Source of the DNA: DATEOR01 sp035698665
GTDB lineage: Bacteria > Actinomycetota > Thermoleophilia > Gaiellales > Gaiellaceae
Reading direction: 5' to 3'
Assembly: GCA_035698665.1 (NCBI GenBank)
Contig: DASSBN010000068.1
Span: 1 to 64,000 of the forward strand
DNA length: 64,000 nucleotides
A program made the translations under genes and the position numbers. Positions within the stretch are counted from its first letter, which is position 1. Every line of letters starts with the position of its first letter. Positions 8,493-17,927 of the stretch are shown piece after piece. The notes under the pieces were generated by a model, which worked only from the letters and a program-made list of their open reading frames with translations, made no database searches and had not been told where the DNA came from.

Positions 8493-8601
8493 CGTGGCCG
8501 TTCGAGGCAGGCGCCCTGGGGCCACCCCGGACCACCACCCGCTTTCAGCGTAACCACCTTCGGCGCACACGTTGCGCGCGCTTTGACAAGGGACTGAGCC
8601 A
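8493..8601. other. Spacer between nuoF and nuoG
   Basis: These 109 nt break an otherwise gapless operon. I see no credible gene. It holds a short perfect GCGCA/TGCGC hairpin (8563-8577) and the run TTTGACAAGGGACTGAGCC just before the nuoG ATG, whose AAGGGA can serve as a ribosome-binding site. An internal promoter or an RNA-processing site are possible readings, neither proven. Confidence 0.4.
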
Positions 8602-10794
8602 ATGAGCTCCCCCGAGCTCGTCAACGTCACCATCGACGGCCGCGAGATCCAGGTCCCGAAGGGCCAAGGGATGGTGGAGACCGCACTCGAGGCCGGCATC
8701 GAGATTCCCGTCTTCTGCTACGAGCCGCGGCTCGGCGCTCCCGTCGGGGCATGCCGGATGTGCCTTTGCGAGGTCGAGGGCATGCCGAAGCTCCAGGCCG
8801 CCTGCACGATGACGGCGCAGGACGGCCTCGTCCTCTCGACCGCGCAGACGAGCGCCAAGGCGGCCGAAGGCCAGAACGCCGTCCTCGAGTTCATCCTCCT
8901 GAACCACCCGCTCGACTGCCCGGACTGCGACAAGGGCGGCGAGTGCCCGCTCCAGGACCTGACCTTCCGCTGGGGACCGGGCGCGACGCGCATGCGATTC
9001 CCCAAGCGCACGTTCGACAAGCCGATCCCTGTCTCACCTCTGATCGCGCTCGACCGCGAGCGCTGCATCCTCTGCTACCGCTGCACGCGCTTCTCGGAGA
9101 CCGTCGCCGAGGACGGTCAGCTCGTCGCGATCAACCGCGGAGCCGGATCGATCATCGCCACGTTCGAGGACGAGCCCTACCGAGCACACTTCTCGGGGAA
9201 CGTCCTCGAGCTCTGCCCGGTCGGCGCGCTCACGTCGACGACCTACCGCTTCCGCGCGCGCCCGTGGGAGATCCAGAACGTGCCGACGGTGTGCGGCCTC
9301 TGCCCGGTCGGCTGCAACACCTGGGCGACGACGCGCGAGGGCAAGGTGCAGCGCATCCTCTCTCGCAACCACGCAGAGGTGGACGAGGGCTGGCTCTGCG
9401 ACAAGGGCCGCTTCGCGTACTCGCACCTCCGCGCGGACGACCGGATCACGACCCCGCGGCGCCGCGTGCGCCGGCGCGGCTTCGAGCCGGTCTCCTGGGA
9501 GGAGGCCGTCGACGAGGCCGAGCGTGGCCTCAAGGAGGCAGGCGGGCCCGTCGTCGTCGCCTTCTCGGGCACTGAGACGGTGGAGCAGGCCGCAGCGATC
9601 AGCCGCCTCGTGAAAGAGGGACTCGGCGGGGGCAGCGCGCTCATGCCCGACACGTTCCATCCCGCGCTCGGCCGCTTCCGCGCTCCGATCTCAGCGATCC
9701 GCGACGCCGACGTCTGCCTCGTCTTCGGCGACGAGCCCGTCGTCGAACGCGCGCCGGTGCTCGACCTCTGGCTGCGCGCCGCGCGCCGAGGAGGCGCCCA
9801 GGTGATCACGCTGAACCCGGCCGGCTCGGTCGCCCTGCGGCCGGGAAGCGCCGCGTGGGCCGCAGCTCAGCTGCGAGCCGAGAGCCCCGCTGCCGAGCTC
9901 AGCGACGCCAAGGCCAGCCTCGACGGCGCCGACTCCGTCGCGATCGTCTGGTCGGAGGACGATCCCACCGGCGGGGCCCACGCCGTCGCCCTCGCGGAGA
10001 GCCTCGGCCCGAAGGCGTCCGTCTACGTCCTTCCTCGGACGCCGAACGGCCGCGGCGTCGCCTCCGCCTGGGGCGAGCCCGGCTCGGTGCCGGAAGGCGA
10101 GATCGGCGCGCTGATCGTCTCCGGTGACGAGGCCGCGGGAAGCCCGGCGGTTCGCGATCTGGCCGAGCGCGCGCGCTTCGTCCTCACGACGGCGATGTTC
10201 GAGTCGGAGGGAACGCTGTGGTCGCACCTCGTCGTCCCGGGCACGAGCTACCTCGAGCGCGACGGGACGACGGTGAACCTCGAAGGCAGGCCGCAGCGCC
10301 AGCGCCGCACCGTGGCTCCCCCGAGCGAGGACGAGCTCGTCTTCTTCGCCCGGCTCGCCGGTCGCTTCGGCGTCGACGTCGATCCCTGGCCGGGAATGCT
10401 GCCCGAGGATCACGCACCGCTCCCCGAGACCGAGGCCTCCGAGAGCGGCGCCGTGTCCGCGCCGAGGGCGTCGGCTCCCAAGGGCGGCGGCCCGGGTCTC
10501 GCGCTCATCCGCTACCGCTCGCTCTTCACCGGCCCGGCGGTCGAGCGCGTCGAGCAGCTCCAGTTCCAGCGCCCCGTCGCCGAGATCGAGCTCGCCTACG
10601 AGGACGCCGTCAAGCGGGGCATCGAGCCCGGCGCCGACGTCACCGTGCAGTCGAACGGCACGAGCCGGACGCTCCAGGCGCGCGTCAATCGCAAGCTGCG
10701 GGATGGAGTTGTCCGGGTCCCGTCGGAGCACGCCGAGGGCCTCGGAGACCGGGTTTCCATTTCACGAATGTCCGACGAAGGAGGACATTCGTGA
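8602..10794 (+). CDS. nuoG: NADH-quinone oxidoreductase subunit G
   Basis: The 75-kDa subunit (730 residues) and the electron wire of the peripheral arm. Order: 2Fe-2S ferredoxin domain (CYEPRLGAPVGACRMC, near residues 38-55), the His-Cys3 cluster HPLDCPDCDKGGEC near 100, the 4Fe-4S site CILCYRC near 150 with CPVGAL downstream, then CGLCPVGCNTW plus a distal CDKGR. That last set is the extra N7-type cluster kept by some bacteria. A molybdopterin-oxidoreductase-like domain without catalytic role fills residues 300-600, and the C-terminal domain looks MopB-like. Its stop overlaps the nuoH GTG. Confidence 0.95.
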   Translation: MSSPELVNVTIDGREIQVPKGQGMVETALEAGIEIPVFCYEPRLGAPVGACRMCLCEVEGMPKLQAACTMTAQDGLVLSTAQTSAKAAEGQNAVLEFILLNHPLDCPDCDKGGECPLQDLTFRWGPGATRMRFPKRTFDKPIPVSPLIALDRERCILCYRCTRFSETVAEDGQLVAINRGAGSIIATFEDEPYRAHFSGNVLELCPVGALTSTTYRFRARPWEIQNVPTVCGLCPVGCNTWATTREGKVQRILSRNHAEVDEGWLCDKGRFAYSHLRADDRITTPRRRVRRRGFEPVSWEEAVDEAERGLKEAGGPVVVAFSGTETVEQAAAISRLVKEGLGGGSALMPDTFHPALGRFRAPISAIRDADVCLVFGDEPVVERAPVLDLWLRAARRGGAQVITLNPAGSVALRPGSAAWAAAQLRAESPAAELSDAKASLDGADSVAIVWSEDDPTGGAHAVALAESLGPKASVYVLPRTPNGRGVASAWGEPGSVPEGEIGALIVSGDEAAGSPAVRDLAERARFVLTTAMFESEGTLWSHLVVPGTSYLERDGTTVNLEGRPQRQRRTVAPPSEDELVFFARLAGRFGVDVDPWPGMLPEDHAPLPETEASESGAVSAPRASAPKGGGPGLALIRYRSLFTGPAVERVEQLQFQRPVAEIELAYEDAVKRGIEPGADVTVQSNGTSRTLQARVNRKLRDGVVRVPSEHAEGLGDRVSISRMSDEGGHS

Positions 10795-11783
10795 ATGACT
10801 TGAATCAGCCGTGGTGGATCGACGTGATCAAGGCGCTCGTCGTCATCAACCTCGTCATGGCCGCGTTCGCATATTCCACCTGGCTCGAGCGCAAGCTGCT
10901 CGGTCGGATGCAGCTCCGCTACGGCCCCAACCGCGCGGGCCCGTTCGGCCTGCTGCAGCCGATCGCCGACCTCGTGAAGCTCCTCCGCAAGGAGAGCTTC
11001 TTCCCTGCGAGCGCGGTGGACTTCCTCTACATCGCTGCACCTGCGGTCGCAGGCTTCACCGCGCTCGCCGCCTTCAGCGTCATCCCGTTCGGCGGCGTCT
11101 GGCACGTCGGCGACTACGACATCACGGGCTGGATCGCCAACGTCTCGATCGGCCTGCTCCTGATCTTCGCGCTCGGGGCGATCGGCATCTACGCCTTCCT
11201 CGTCGGCGGCTGGGCGAGCGAATCGAAGTACTCGCTGCTCGGCTCGATGCGTACGGCCGCGCAGCTCGTCTCCTACGAGGTCTCGCTCGCGCTCTCGGTG
11301 CTCGGCGTGGTGATCATGGGCCAGTCGCTCTCGCTCGTCGACATCGCCGAGAAGCAGCAGGAGACGATCTGGTTCGCCGCGCCGCAGTTCGTCGGGCTGC
11401 TCGTCTTCTTCGTCGCCGGAATCGCGGAGACGAACCGGCCGCCGTTCGACCTCCCCGAGGCCGAGCAGGAGCTCGTTGCCGGCTACCACACGGAGTACAG
11501 CGGCATGCGCTTCGGCCTCTACTCGACGGCTGAGTACATCAACATGATCACGCTCTCGGGCCTCGCCGTGACGCTCTTCTTCGGCGGCTGGGGCGGCCCG
11601 TGGCTGCCCGGGCCGATCTGGTTCCTGCTCAAGCTCGGCGCCTTCCTCTTCGTTTTCATCTGGCTGCGGGCGACGCTCCCACGCCTTCGCTACGACCAGC
11701 TGATGCGCTTCGGCTGGAAGGTGCTTCTCCCCGTCGCGACGCTGAACGCCCTTGTCACTGCCGTCCTGGTGGCGCTGGTATGA
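10791..11783 (+). CDS. nuoH: NADH-quinone oxidoreductase subunit H
   Basis: Membrane subunit that couples quinone reduction to the proton-pumping arm. It has 330 residues with about eight hydrophobic helices. The signatures WLERKLLGRMQLRYGPNRAG (N-terminal) and AETNRPPFDLPEAEQELVAG with YHTEYSGMRF (middle) are intact. GTG 10791 is preceded by a good GAAGGAGG ribosome-binding site and overlaps the nuoG stop as GTGA. An upstream extension in the same frame is only antisense-like noise within nuoG. Confidence 0.95.
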   Translation: MNDLNQPWWIDVIKALVVINLVMAAFAYSTWLERKLLGRMQLRYGPNRAGPFGLLQPIADLVKLLRKESFFPASAVDFLYIAAPAVAGFTALAAFSVIPFGGVWHVGDYDITGWIANVSIGLLLIFALGAIGIYAFLVGGWASESKYSLLGSMRTAAQLVSYEVSLALSVLGVVIMGQSLSLVDIAEKQQETIWFAAPQFVGLLVFFVAGIAETNRPPFDLPEAEQELVAGYHTEYSGMRFGLYSTAEYINMITLSGLAVTLFFGGWGGPWLPGPIWFLLKLGAFLFVFIWLRATLPRLRYDQLMRFGWKVLLPVATLNALVTAVLVALV

Positions 11784-12277
11784 GCCCGCAGCCGTTCGAC
11801 AGCCTCAAGGGGTTCGCCGTCACGTTCCGGCAGATCTTCAAGAAGCCGATCACGCAGCAGTACCCGGAGTACAAGCGGCCCGTCTATCCGCGCTTTCGAG
11901 GCCGGCACCGCCTCTGGCGGCACGAGAACGGCCTCGAGAAGTGCGTGGGCTGCTCGCTCTGCGCCGCGGCGTGCCCCGCCGACTGCATCCGTGTCGTTGC
12001 GGACGAGAACACCGCCGACAACCGGGTCTCGCCCGGCGAGCGCTACGCGCGGATCTACGAGATCAACCTCTCGCGCTGCATCTTCTGTGGCTACTGCGAG
12101 CTCGCGTGTCCCTTCGACGCGATCACGCTCGAAGCCGAGTACGAGCTCTCGGAGTACTCGCGCGACGACCTCATCTACACGAAGGACATGCTGCTCGCCC
12201 CGCCGGTGAAGCGCGTGCCGGTCGCCGACCGCGACCTCTACGACACGCCGATCCCGGTGTGGAGGTCGGACTCGTGA
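11780..12277 (+). CDS. nuoI: NADH-quinone oxidoreductase subunit I
   Basis: Peripheral ferredoxin-like subunit, 165 residues, with two tandem [4Fe-4S] motifs, CVGCSLCAAACP (near residue 58) and CIFCGYCELACP (near residue 98). These carry clusters N6a and N6b, which relay electrons to N2. An amphipathic N-terminal helix (FRQIFKKPITQQYPE) is typical for docking on NuoH. The ATG overlaps the nuoH stop (ATGA) and the stop overlaps the nuoJ GTG. Confidence 0.95.
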   Translation: MSPQPFDSLKGFAVTFRQIFKKPITQQYPEYKRPVYPRFRGRHRLWRHENGLEKCVGCSLCAAACPADCIRVVADENTADNRVSPGERYARIYEINLSRCIFCGYCELACPFDAITLEAEYELSEYSRDDLIYTKDMLLAPPVKRVPVADRDLYDTPIPVWRSDS

Positions 12278-12804
12278 CGAACTTCATCGTCTGGGTCGTG
12301 TGGGTGCTCGCTGCGCTCTCCCTCCTCACCTCCGGGATCGCGGTCGTCCTCTTCCAGAACCCCTTCTACAGCGCTCTCGCGCTGATCGGGAACCTCGCGT
12401 CGCTTGCCGTGCTCTACCTGCTGCTCGCCGCGGAGTTCGTCGCCGCCGCGCAGGTGCTCGTCTACGCCGGCGCGGTCGTGGTCATGTTCCTCTTCGTGAT
12501 CGCCTACCTCGGCGGGCGCGCCGACGCACCGTGGGCGGGGAGGCCGGGCCCGCAGTCCTTGGCGGCGATCGTGGCCGCCGCGGCGATCGCCGTCGAGATC
12601 GTCGTCGTCATCGCCATGAAGGCGGGCGACCAGCTCTCGACGCCGGCCGAGATCGAGGACGGCTTCGGGTCGCCCGCGCAGATCGGGCAGCTCTTCCTCG
12701 GCGACCACCTGCTCGCCTTCGAGGTGACGTCCATCGTCCTGCTCGTCGCCGCGGTGGGAGGAGTCATCCTCGGCAGCGCGGTCCCGAGGGAGTCGAGAAG
12801 CTGA
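12274..12804 (+). CDS. nuoJ: NADH-quinone oxidoreductase subunit J
   Basis: Membrane-arm subunit of 176 residues with five predicted helices. The third contains the conserved FVAAAQVLVYAGAVVVMFLFVI, which includes the pi-bulge region known from complex I structures. GTG 12274 overlaps the nuoI stop; ATG of nuoK shares the last base. The charged loop GDQLSTPAEIEDGFGS lies between the last two helices. Confidence 0.93.
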   Translation: MTNFIVWVVWVLAALSLLTSGIAVVLFQNPFYSALALIGNLASLAVLYLLLAAEFVAAAQVLVYAGAVVVMFLFVIAYLGGRADAPWAGRPGPQSLAAIVAAAAIAVEIVVVIAMKAGDQLSTPAEIEDGFGSPAQIGQLFLGDHLLAFEVTSIVLLVAAVGGVILGSAVPRESRS

Positions 12805-13112
12805 TGCCCGGTCCCGGCGTCGCCGCCTATCTGATCCTCTCCGTGATCCTCTTCGCGACGGGCGCCTTCGGCGTGCTCATCCGCCGCAGCCCGCTCATCG
12901 TCCTCCTGGCGCTCGAGATCATGCTGAACGCGGGCAACCTCGCCCTCATCGCGTTCGCGCGCCAGACCGGCACGGGCAGCGGGCAGATCTTCGCGCTGAC
13001 CGTGATGGTGGTCGCCGCCGCAGAGGCGGTCGTCGGCCTCGGGCTCATCGTCGCCATCTCGCGCCGGCAAGTCGATCTCGACGTCGACAAGCTGACCACG
13101 CTGCGCGGATGA
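12804..13112 (+). CDS. nuoK: NADH-quinone oxidoreductase subunit K
   Basis: Small antiporter-like membrane subunit, 102 residues, three helices. The buried glutamates needed for proton transfer are visible in LLALEIMLNAGNL (helix 2) and VAAAEAVVGLGL (helix 3). The start ATG shares one base with the nuoJ stop and the end overlaps nuoL by four. Confidence 0.95.
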   Translation: MPGPGVAAYLILSVILFATGAFGVLIRRSPLIVLLALEIMLNAGNLALIAFARQTGTGSGQIFALTVMVVAAAEAVVGLGLIVAISRRQVDLDVDKLTTLRG

Positions 13113-15007
13113 TCGCCGCCGCCTGGATCGCGCTCTTCGCCCCGGCGGCAGCCGTCGTCCTGATCGCCCTTGCGGGCACCGGTATCAGCCGCTCCGTGGC
13201 CGGCTTCGTGGCCGCCGGCTCCGCACTCGTCTCCTTCGTCTGCTCGGTGATCGTCTTCGCGGCGATGCTCGGCGAGAGCCCGGAGGAGCGAACGCACTCC
13301 TCGACGCTCTGGACGTGGCTCTCGGCGGGCAACCTGAAGATCGGCGCCGAGATCCAGGTCGATCCGCTCTCGGTCTTCATGATGCTGATCGTCTCAGGCG
13401 TCGGCTTCCTCATCCTGGCCTACGCCGTCGGCTACATGGCCGGGGACGCGGAGGAGCGCCGCTACCACGCCTACAAGGCGTTCTTCGTCTTCTCGATGCT
13501 CCTGCTCGTCGAGGCCGGGAACCTCGTGCTCCTGCTCGCGGGCTGGGGCATGGTCGGCCTCAGCTCCTACCTCCTGATCAACTTCTGGCACCACCGCGCA
13601 TCGGCTGTGGCGGCCGGCAAGAAGGCGTTCATCATGAACGCGTTCGGCGACGCGACCTTCGTCCTCGCCATCTTCCTTCTCATCCAGCGCACCGGTTCGG
13701 TCGAGTTCGACGCGGTCTTCCGCACGGGCGTGGTCGAGAAAGGGAGCGCGGCGGCGGTGCTGGTCGCACTCGGCCTCCTCGGCGGCGCCGTGGCCAAGTC
13801 GGCGCAGGTGCCGCTCCACACCTGGCTTCCCGACGCAATGGAGGGCCCGACTCCGGTCTCTGCACTCATTCACGCGGCAACGATGGTGACTGCGGGCGTC
13901 TACCTGATCGCGCGCACGAACGTCCTCTTCGAGCTGGCCCCTGACATCCAGGACCTGGCGGGGATCCTGGGCGGAGTCACGATCCTCCTGGCCGGACTCA
14001 TCGCGCTCGTGCAGACGGACATCAAGCGCGTCATCGCCTATTCCACGATGAGCCAGATCGGCTACATGTTCGTCGCCGTCGGCCTCGGGGCCTACGGCTC
14101 CGGGATGTTCCACCTGATGACGCACGCCTTCTTCAAGGCGCTCCTCTTCATGGCGGCCGGCATCGTCATCCACGCGCTCTCGGACGAGCAGGACATCCGC
14201 CGCATGGGCGGGCTTGGACGGGCGCTGCCCCTCACCTACCGCGTCTTCATCATCGGAGCCCTTGCGCTGGCCGCGATCCCGCCCTTCGCGGGCTTTTTCT
14301 CCAAGGACTCGATCCTCGGCGCGGCGGCCAACGGCGGCACGCTCGGTTGGTGGCTCTGGACCGCCGGCGCTATCGGTGCGTTCCTGACCGCGCTGTACAC
14401 GTTCCGCCTGCTCTTCATCGTCTTCTGGGGCGAGATGACGCCCTTCGCCCGCGAGCACCTGCACACGAAGCGCTTCGAGGGTGGGCTGGCGATGGCCTGG
14501 CCCGTCGCGATCCTCGCCGTCCTCTCGGTCGTCGGCGGCTGGCTCCAGGTGCCGTGGGGCTGGGACCTCGTCAACCAGTGGCTCGAGCCCGTCGCGGAAT
14601 CGGCGGAGGAGGCGACCGGGCTCACGTTCACGTTCTCGGTTGTCGCCTCGCTCGCGCTCGCCGTGGCAGGCATCTGGCTGGCTTGGCGCTGGTACGGGCG
14701 GGCCAGCGACGTGCCGGAAAGAGCACGGACGCGCTGGCCGTGGGCCGCGCGCACCCTCGAGCACAAGTTCTACTTCGACGAGGCCTACGACCTCGCGTTC
14801 TCCGAGCCCGCCTCGCGCACGGCGGTTTTCGTCACGCGCTACGTCGAGCAGCCGTTCTTCCTCTCCTCGCTCGGTGAGCTCGGCTCCGGCGCGCGCGCGG
14901 CTTCGCGCCGGCTCTCCTCGCTCCAGAGCGGCTACGTCCGCGAGTACGCCCTCGCCCTCGCCGCCGGCCTCGCCGTCCTCGCCATCGTCTTCATCCTCGT
15001 CACCTAA
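13109..15007 (+). CDS. nuoL: NADH-quinone oxidoreductase subunit L
   Basis: Distal proton-pumping subunit, 632 residues and about 16 helices, including the C-terminal lateral helix that braces the membrane arm. Key features: KSAQVPLHTWLPDAMEGPTPVSALIHAATMV with the essential lysine and histidines, and TDIKRVIAYSTMSQIGYM in the middle. Normal length for the family. ATG overlaps the nuoK stop (ATGA) and the end shares a base with nuoM. Confidence 0.95.
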   Translation: MIAAAWIALFAPAAAVVLIALAGTGISRSVAGFVAAGSALVSFVCSVIVFAAMLGESPEERTHSSTLWTWLSAGNLKIGAEIQVDPLSVFMMLIVSGVGFLILAYAVGYMAGDAEERRYHAYKAFFVFSMLLLVEAGNLVLLLAGWGMVGLSSYLLINFWHHRASAVAAGKKAFIMNAFGDATFVLAIFLLIQRTGSVEFDAVFRTGVVEKGSAAAVLVALGLLGGAVAKSAQVPLHTWLPDAMEGPTPVSALIHAATMVTAGVYLIARTNVLFELAPDIQDLAGILGGVTILLAGLIALVQTDIKRVIAYSTMSQIGYMFVAVGLGAYGSGMFHLMTHAFFKALLFMAAGIVIHALSDEQDIRRMGGLGRALPLTYRVFIIGALALAAIPPFAGFFSKDSILGAAANGGTLGWWLWTAGAIGAFLTALYTFRLLFIVFWGEMTPFAREHLHTKRFEGGLAMAWPVAILAVLSVVGGWLQVPWGWDLVNQWLEPVAESAEEATGLTFTFSVVASLALAVAGIWLAWRWYGRASDVPERARTRWPWAARTLEHKFYFDEAYDLAFSEPASRTAVFVTRYVEQPFFLSSLGELGSGARAASRRLSSLQSGYVREYALALAAGLAVLAIVFILVT

Positions 15008-16458
15008 TGCTGACCTCGCTCCTCATCTTCCTTCCGATGGCCGGCGCGCTCTTCGTCTGGATCGTGCCCTGGCCGACGGCGCGCGCCGCAGGAGGCACGG
15101 CACTCCTCGTCGCCCTCGCCGAGCTCGTCATCTGGGTGAACAGGGCGCTCAACTTCGACTACGGAAATGCGGGCCTCCAGGACTCGGCGTCGCACTCGTG
15201 GTTCTCCGACCTGGGCGTCTCCTACACCGTCGGCCTCTACGACTTCTCGCTCTGGCTCGTCGGGCTGACCATCGTCGTGTCGACTGCCGCGATCGCCTAC
15301 GGCTTCTGGTCGGGACGCGAGCGCATGGGCGTTTACCTGGGCCTCCTGCTCTTCCTCGAGGGCGCAACGGTCGGCGTCTTCACCGCGCAGGACCTGCTCC
15401 TCTTCTACGTCTTCTGGGAAGCGATGATGATCCCGCTCTATATCGCCATCGGCGTCTGGGGCGGAGCGGGTCGCGTCGGCGCGACGATCAAGTTCGTCGT
15501 CTACACACTCGCGGGCTCGCTGCTCATGCTCGTCTCGGTGATCGCGCTCGGCCTCTCGGCCGGGACCTTCGACATGCGCGCGATCGGCGAGAACGGAAGC
15601 GCGTGGATCTTCCTCGGCTTCGCGGCCGCCTTTGCGGTGAAGGCGCCCCTCTGGCCCTTCCACGGCTGGCTGCCCGACGCCTACCGCGAATCGCCGCCGG
15701 AGGTCGCGGCGATCCTCTCCGGCGTCATCTCGAAGGCGGCGACGTACGGCTTCCTGCGGATCGGGCTCGTCTTCTTCCCCGCGGTCGTGGACGACTGGAG
15801 AACACCGGTGCTCGTGCTCGCGACGATCGGGCTCGTCTACGGCTCGCTCCTCGCCTTCCGCGCGCCGGACATCCGCGGTGTGGTCGCGTACTCGAGCCTC
15901 GCGCAGATGAACCTGATCGTCATCGGCCTCTTCGCCGTCAACGACTCCGGCATCTCCGGCGCGCTCCTGCAGATGGTCACGCACGGCCTCATCTCCGCTG
16001 CCCTCTTCCTGCTGGCCGGCGCGGTCGAGCGGCGCGCGGCGACGGGGAATCTCGCCCTCCTCGGCGGAATGGCTCGCGGTCGTCCCATCCTCGCCACGGT
16101 GCTGATCACGACAGGGGTGATCGCGCTCGCGGTGCCGGGGTCGAGCGCGTTCGCCGGCGAGTTCCTGATCCTGAACGGGATCTTCACGCGCGGCTGGGGC
16201 TGGGCGCTCGCGGGGGCCGTCGCGATCGTGCTCGCCGCCATGTACATGCTGCGGTTGATCTCGGCGATCCTGCACAGGAACCCGGGCCCGACGATCACCG
16301 AGGCGGCACTCGACCTCCGCCCGGCCGAGATCAGCATCATCGTCCCGCTCGTCGCCGTGCTGCTCGCGCTCTCCTTTTGGCCCGCGGCGATCACCGACCA
16401 TTCCTTCGGCGGTAGACCGGCCGGGACGGTCGGTTCGCAGTTCGAGGCGGCACCGTGA
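15007..16458 (+). CDS. nuoM: NADH-quinone oxidoreductase subunit M
   Basis: Antiporter-like proton-pumping subunit, 483 residues, about 14 helices. FWEAMMIPLYI carries the conserved glutamate of helix 5. KAPLWPFHGWLPDAYRESPPE carries the central lysine. AYSSLAQMNLI is also typical. ATG 15007 shares a base with the nuoL stop. The last residues overlap the nuoN GTG. Confidence 0.95.
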   Translation: MLTSLLIFLPMAGALFVWIVPWPTARAAGGTALLVALAELVIWVNRALNFDYGNAGLQDSASHSWFSDLGVSYTVGLYDFSLWLVGLTIVVSTAAIAYGFWSGRERMGVYLGLLLFLEGATVGVFTAQDLLLFYVFWEAMMIPLYIAIGVWGGAGRVGATIKFVVYTLAGSLLMLVSVIALGLSAGTFDMRAIGENGSAWIFLGFAAAFAVKAPLWPFHGWLPDAYRESPPEVAAILSGVISKAATYGFLRIGLVFFPAVVDDWRTPVLVLATIGLVYGSLLAFRAPDIRGVVAYSSLAQMNLIVIGLFAVNDSGISGALLQMVTHGLISAALFLLAGAVERRAATGNLALLGGMARGRPILATVLITTGVIALAVPGSSAFAGEFLILNGIFTRGWGWALAGAVAIVLAAMYMLRLISAILHRNPGPTITEAALDLRPAEISIIVPLVAVLLALSFWPAAITDHSFGGRPAGTVGSQFEAAP

Positions 16459-17927
16459 CGAAGTTCCCCACCCCGTCGATCGACTGGGCCGCGCTCTCGC
16501 CGGAGCTGGCCCTCCTCGGCGGCGCGGCGGTCTGCCTGCTCGTCCCACTCTTCCTGCCACACGGCTGGAGAAGGCATTTCTGCGCGTTCGTCTCGATCGC
16601 GTGCTTCATCGGCGCGGGTGCGGCCGCGATCGCACTCTTCCGAATGGACGAGACGGGCACCGCGATCGTCGCGAACGCCCTCCGCCGCGACCGGCTCGCG
16701 GAGCTCGGCCAGGTGCTCGTCATCGGCTCGGGCCTCCTCACCGTTGGCGTTTCCTACGCGTACGTCCTGCGCGAGCGGATGGGCGAGTACTACGCCCTGC
16801 TCCTGACCGCGGCCGCGGGAATGTGCTTCTTCGTCTCGGCCGACGACCTGATGACGATGTTCCTCGGGCTCGAGTGGTTCTCGATCTCGCTCTACATCCT
16901 CTGCGCGATCGCGATCGAGGAGGTGGCCTCGCTGGAAGCCGGGCTCAAGTACCTGATCGTCGGGAGCTTCAGCTCGGCGATCCTGCTCTTCGGAAGCGCG
17001 TTCGTCTACGGCGCGACCGGCGTGATCGGCTTCGAGGACATCGCCGACGCGTCGAGCGGCGCGGACAGCCTCTTCCTCGTCACGGGCCTCGCGATGATCA
17101 TCGTCGGCCTTGCCTTCAAGGCCTCGGCCGCGCCGTTCCACATGTGGACGCCCGACGTCTACCAGGGCGCGCCGACGCCGGTGACTGCGTTCATGTCGGC
17201 CGCGACGAAGGTCGCGGCGCTCGTCCTGACGATGCGGCTCCTCGTGACCGCCTTCCCGGCCCAGGAGCACCTCTGGACGATCTCGCTCGCCGTCATCGTC
17301 TGCATGTCGCTCGCCTGGGGGAACGTCGGCGCGCTCGTGCAGACGGACGTCAAGCGGTTGCTCGCGTACTCGAGCATCTCGCACGCGGGCTTCCTGCTCA
17401 TGCCCGTCGCCGTCGCGACGCCGCTCGGCGGGCGGGCGCTCATGTACTACCTGATCTCCTACGCCGCGATGAGCATCGGCGCCTTCGCGATCGTCGCAGC
17501 GCGGGAGCGTGAGCTCGCCCGGCCCGTCACGCTCGAAGGCCTGGCCGGGATGGGCTGGGAGCGCCCAGGCATGGGTGCCGCGATGACGCTCTTCATGTTC
17601 GGCTTCATCGGGCTCCCTCCCGCCGGCCTTTTCATCGGGAAGTTCTATGCCTTCTCGGCCGCGGTCGACCGGGGCTGGGCCTGGCTCGCCGTCGTGGGGG
17701 CGATCGCGACCGTCGTCTCCATCTACTACTACCTCGGCGTCGTCCGGGCGATGTACTTCCAGCCCGCGGTCAGGGTCGCGCCCGCCGGGGGCTCGCCGCC
17801 GCGTGAGCTCGCCCTCGGCACGTCCGTCGCGCTCGCCGTCGTGGTCACGGTCGGGAGCTTCATCGCGGCGCAGCCGCTCCTCGACATCGCCACCGACGCG
17901 GTCTCCTTCCTTCCCTTCCCGCACTGA
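16455..17927 (+). CDS. nuoN: NADH-quinone oxidoreductase subunit N
   Basis: Last complex I gene and third antiporter-like subunit, 490 residues. GLEWFSISLYILCA holds the helix-5 glutamate, KASAAPFHMWTPDVYQGAPTPVTAFM the lysine, and TDVKRLLAYSSISHAGF the later conserved lysine. GTG 16455 overlaps nuoM by four nt. The stop TGATG runs directly into the next gene, so the downstream flavoprotein belongs to the same transcription unit. Confidence 0.95.
   Translation: MTKFPTPSIDWAALSPELALLGGAAVCLLVPLFLPHGWRRHFCAFVSIACFIGAGAAAIALFRMDETGTAIVANALRRDRLAELGQVLVIGSGLLTVGVSYAYVLRERMGEYYALLLTAAAGMCFFVSADDLMTMFLGLEWFSISLYILCAIAIEEVASLEAGLKYLIVGSFSSAILLFGSAFVYGATGVIGFEDIADASSGADSLFLVTGLAMIIVGLAFKASAAPFHMWTPDVYQGAPTPVTAFMSAATKVAALVLTMRLLVTAFPAQEHLWTISLAVIVCMSLAWGNVGALVQTDVKRLLAYSSISHAGFLLMPVAVATPLGGRALMYYLISYAAMSIGAFAIVAARERELARPVTLEGLAGMGWERPGMGAAMTLFMFGFIGLPPAGLFIGKFYAFSAAVDRGWAWLAVVGAIATVVSIYYYLGVVRAMYFQPAVRVAPAGGSPPRELALGTSVALAVVVTVGSFIAAQPLLDIATDAVSFLPFPH

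Noticed and set aside
13394..16560. Long antisense frames opposite nuoL and nuoM (456 and 518 codons)
   Set aside because: Same low-complexity charged composition; no ribosome-binding site, no recognisable motif.
15837..17924. A 695-codon open frame antisense to nuoM/nuoN
   Set aside because: Composition is Arg/Glu/Asp repeats with no domain, as expected from the reverse of GC-rich membrane-protein codons; nuoM and nuoN are unambiguous.
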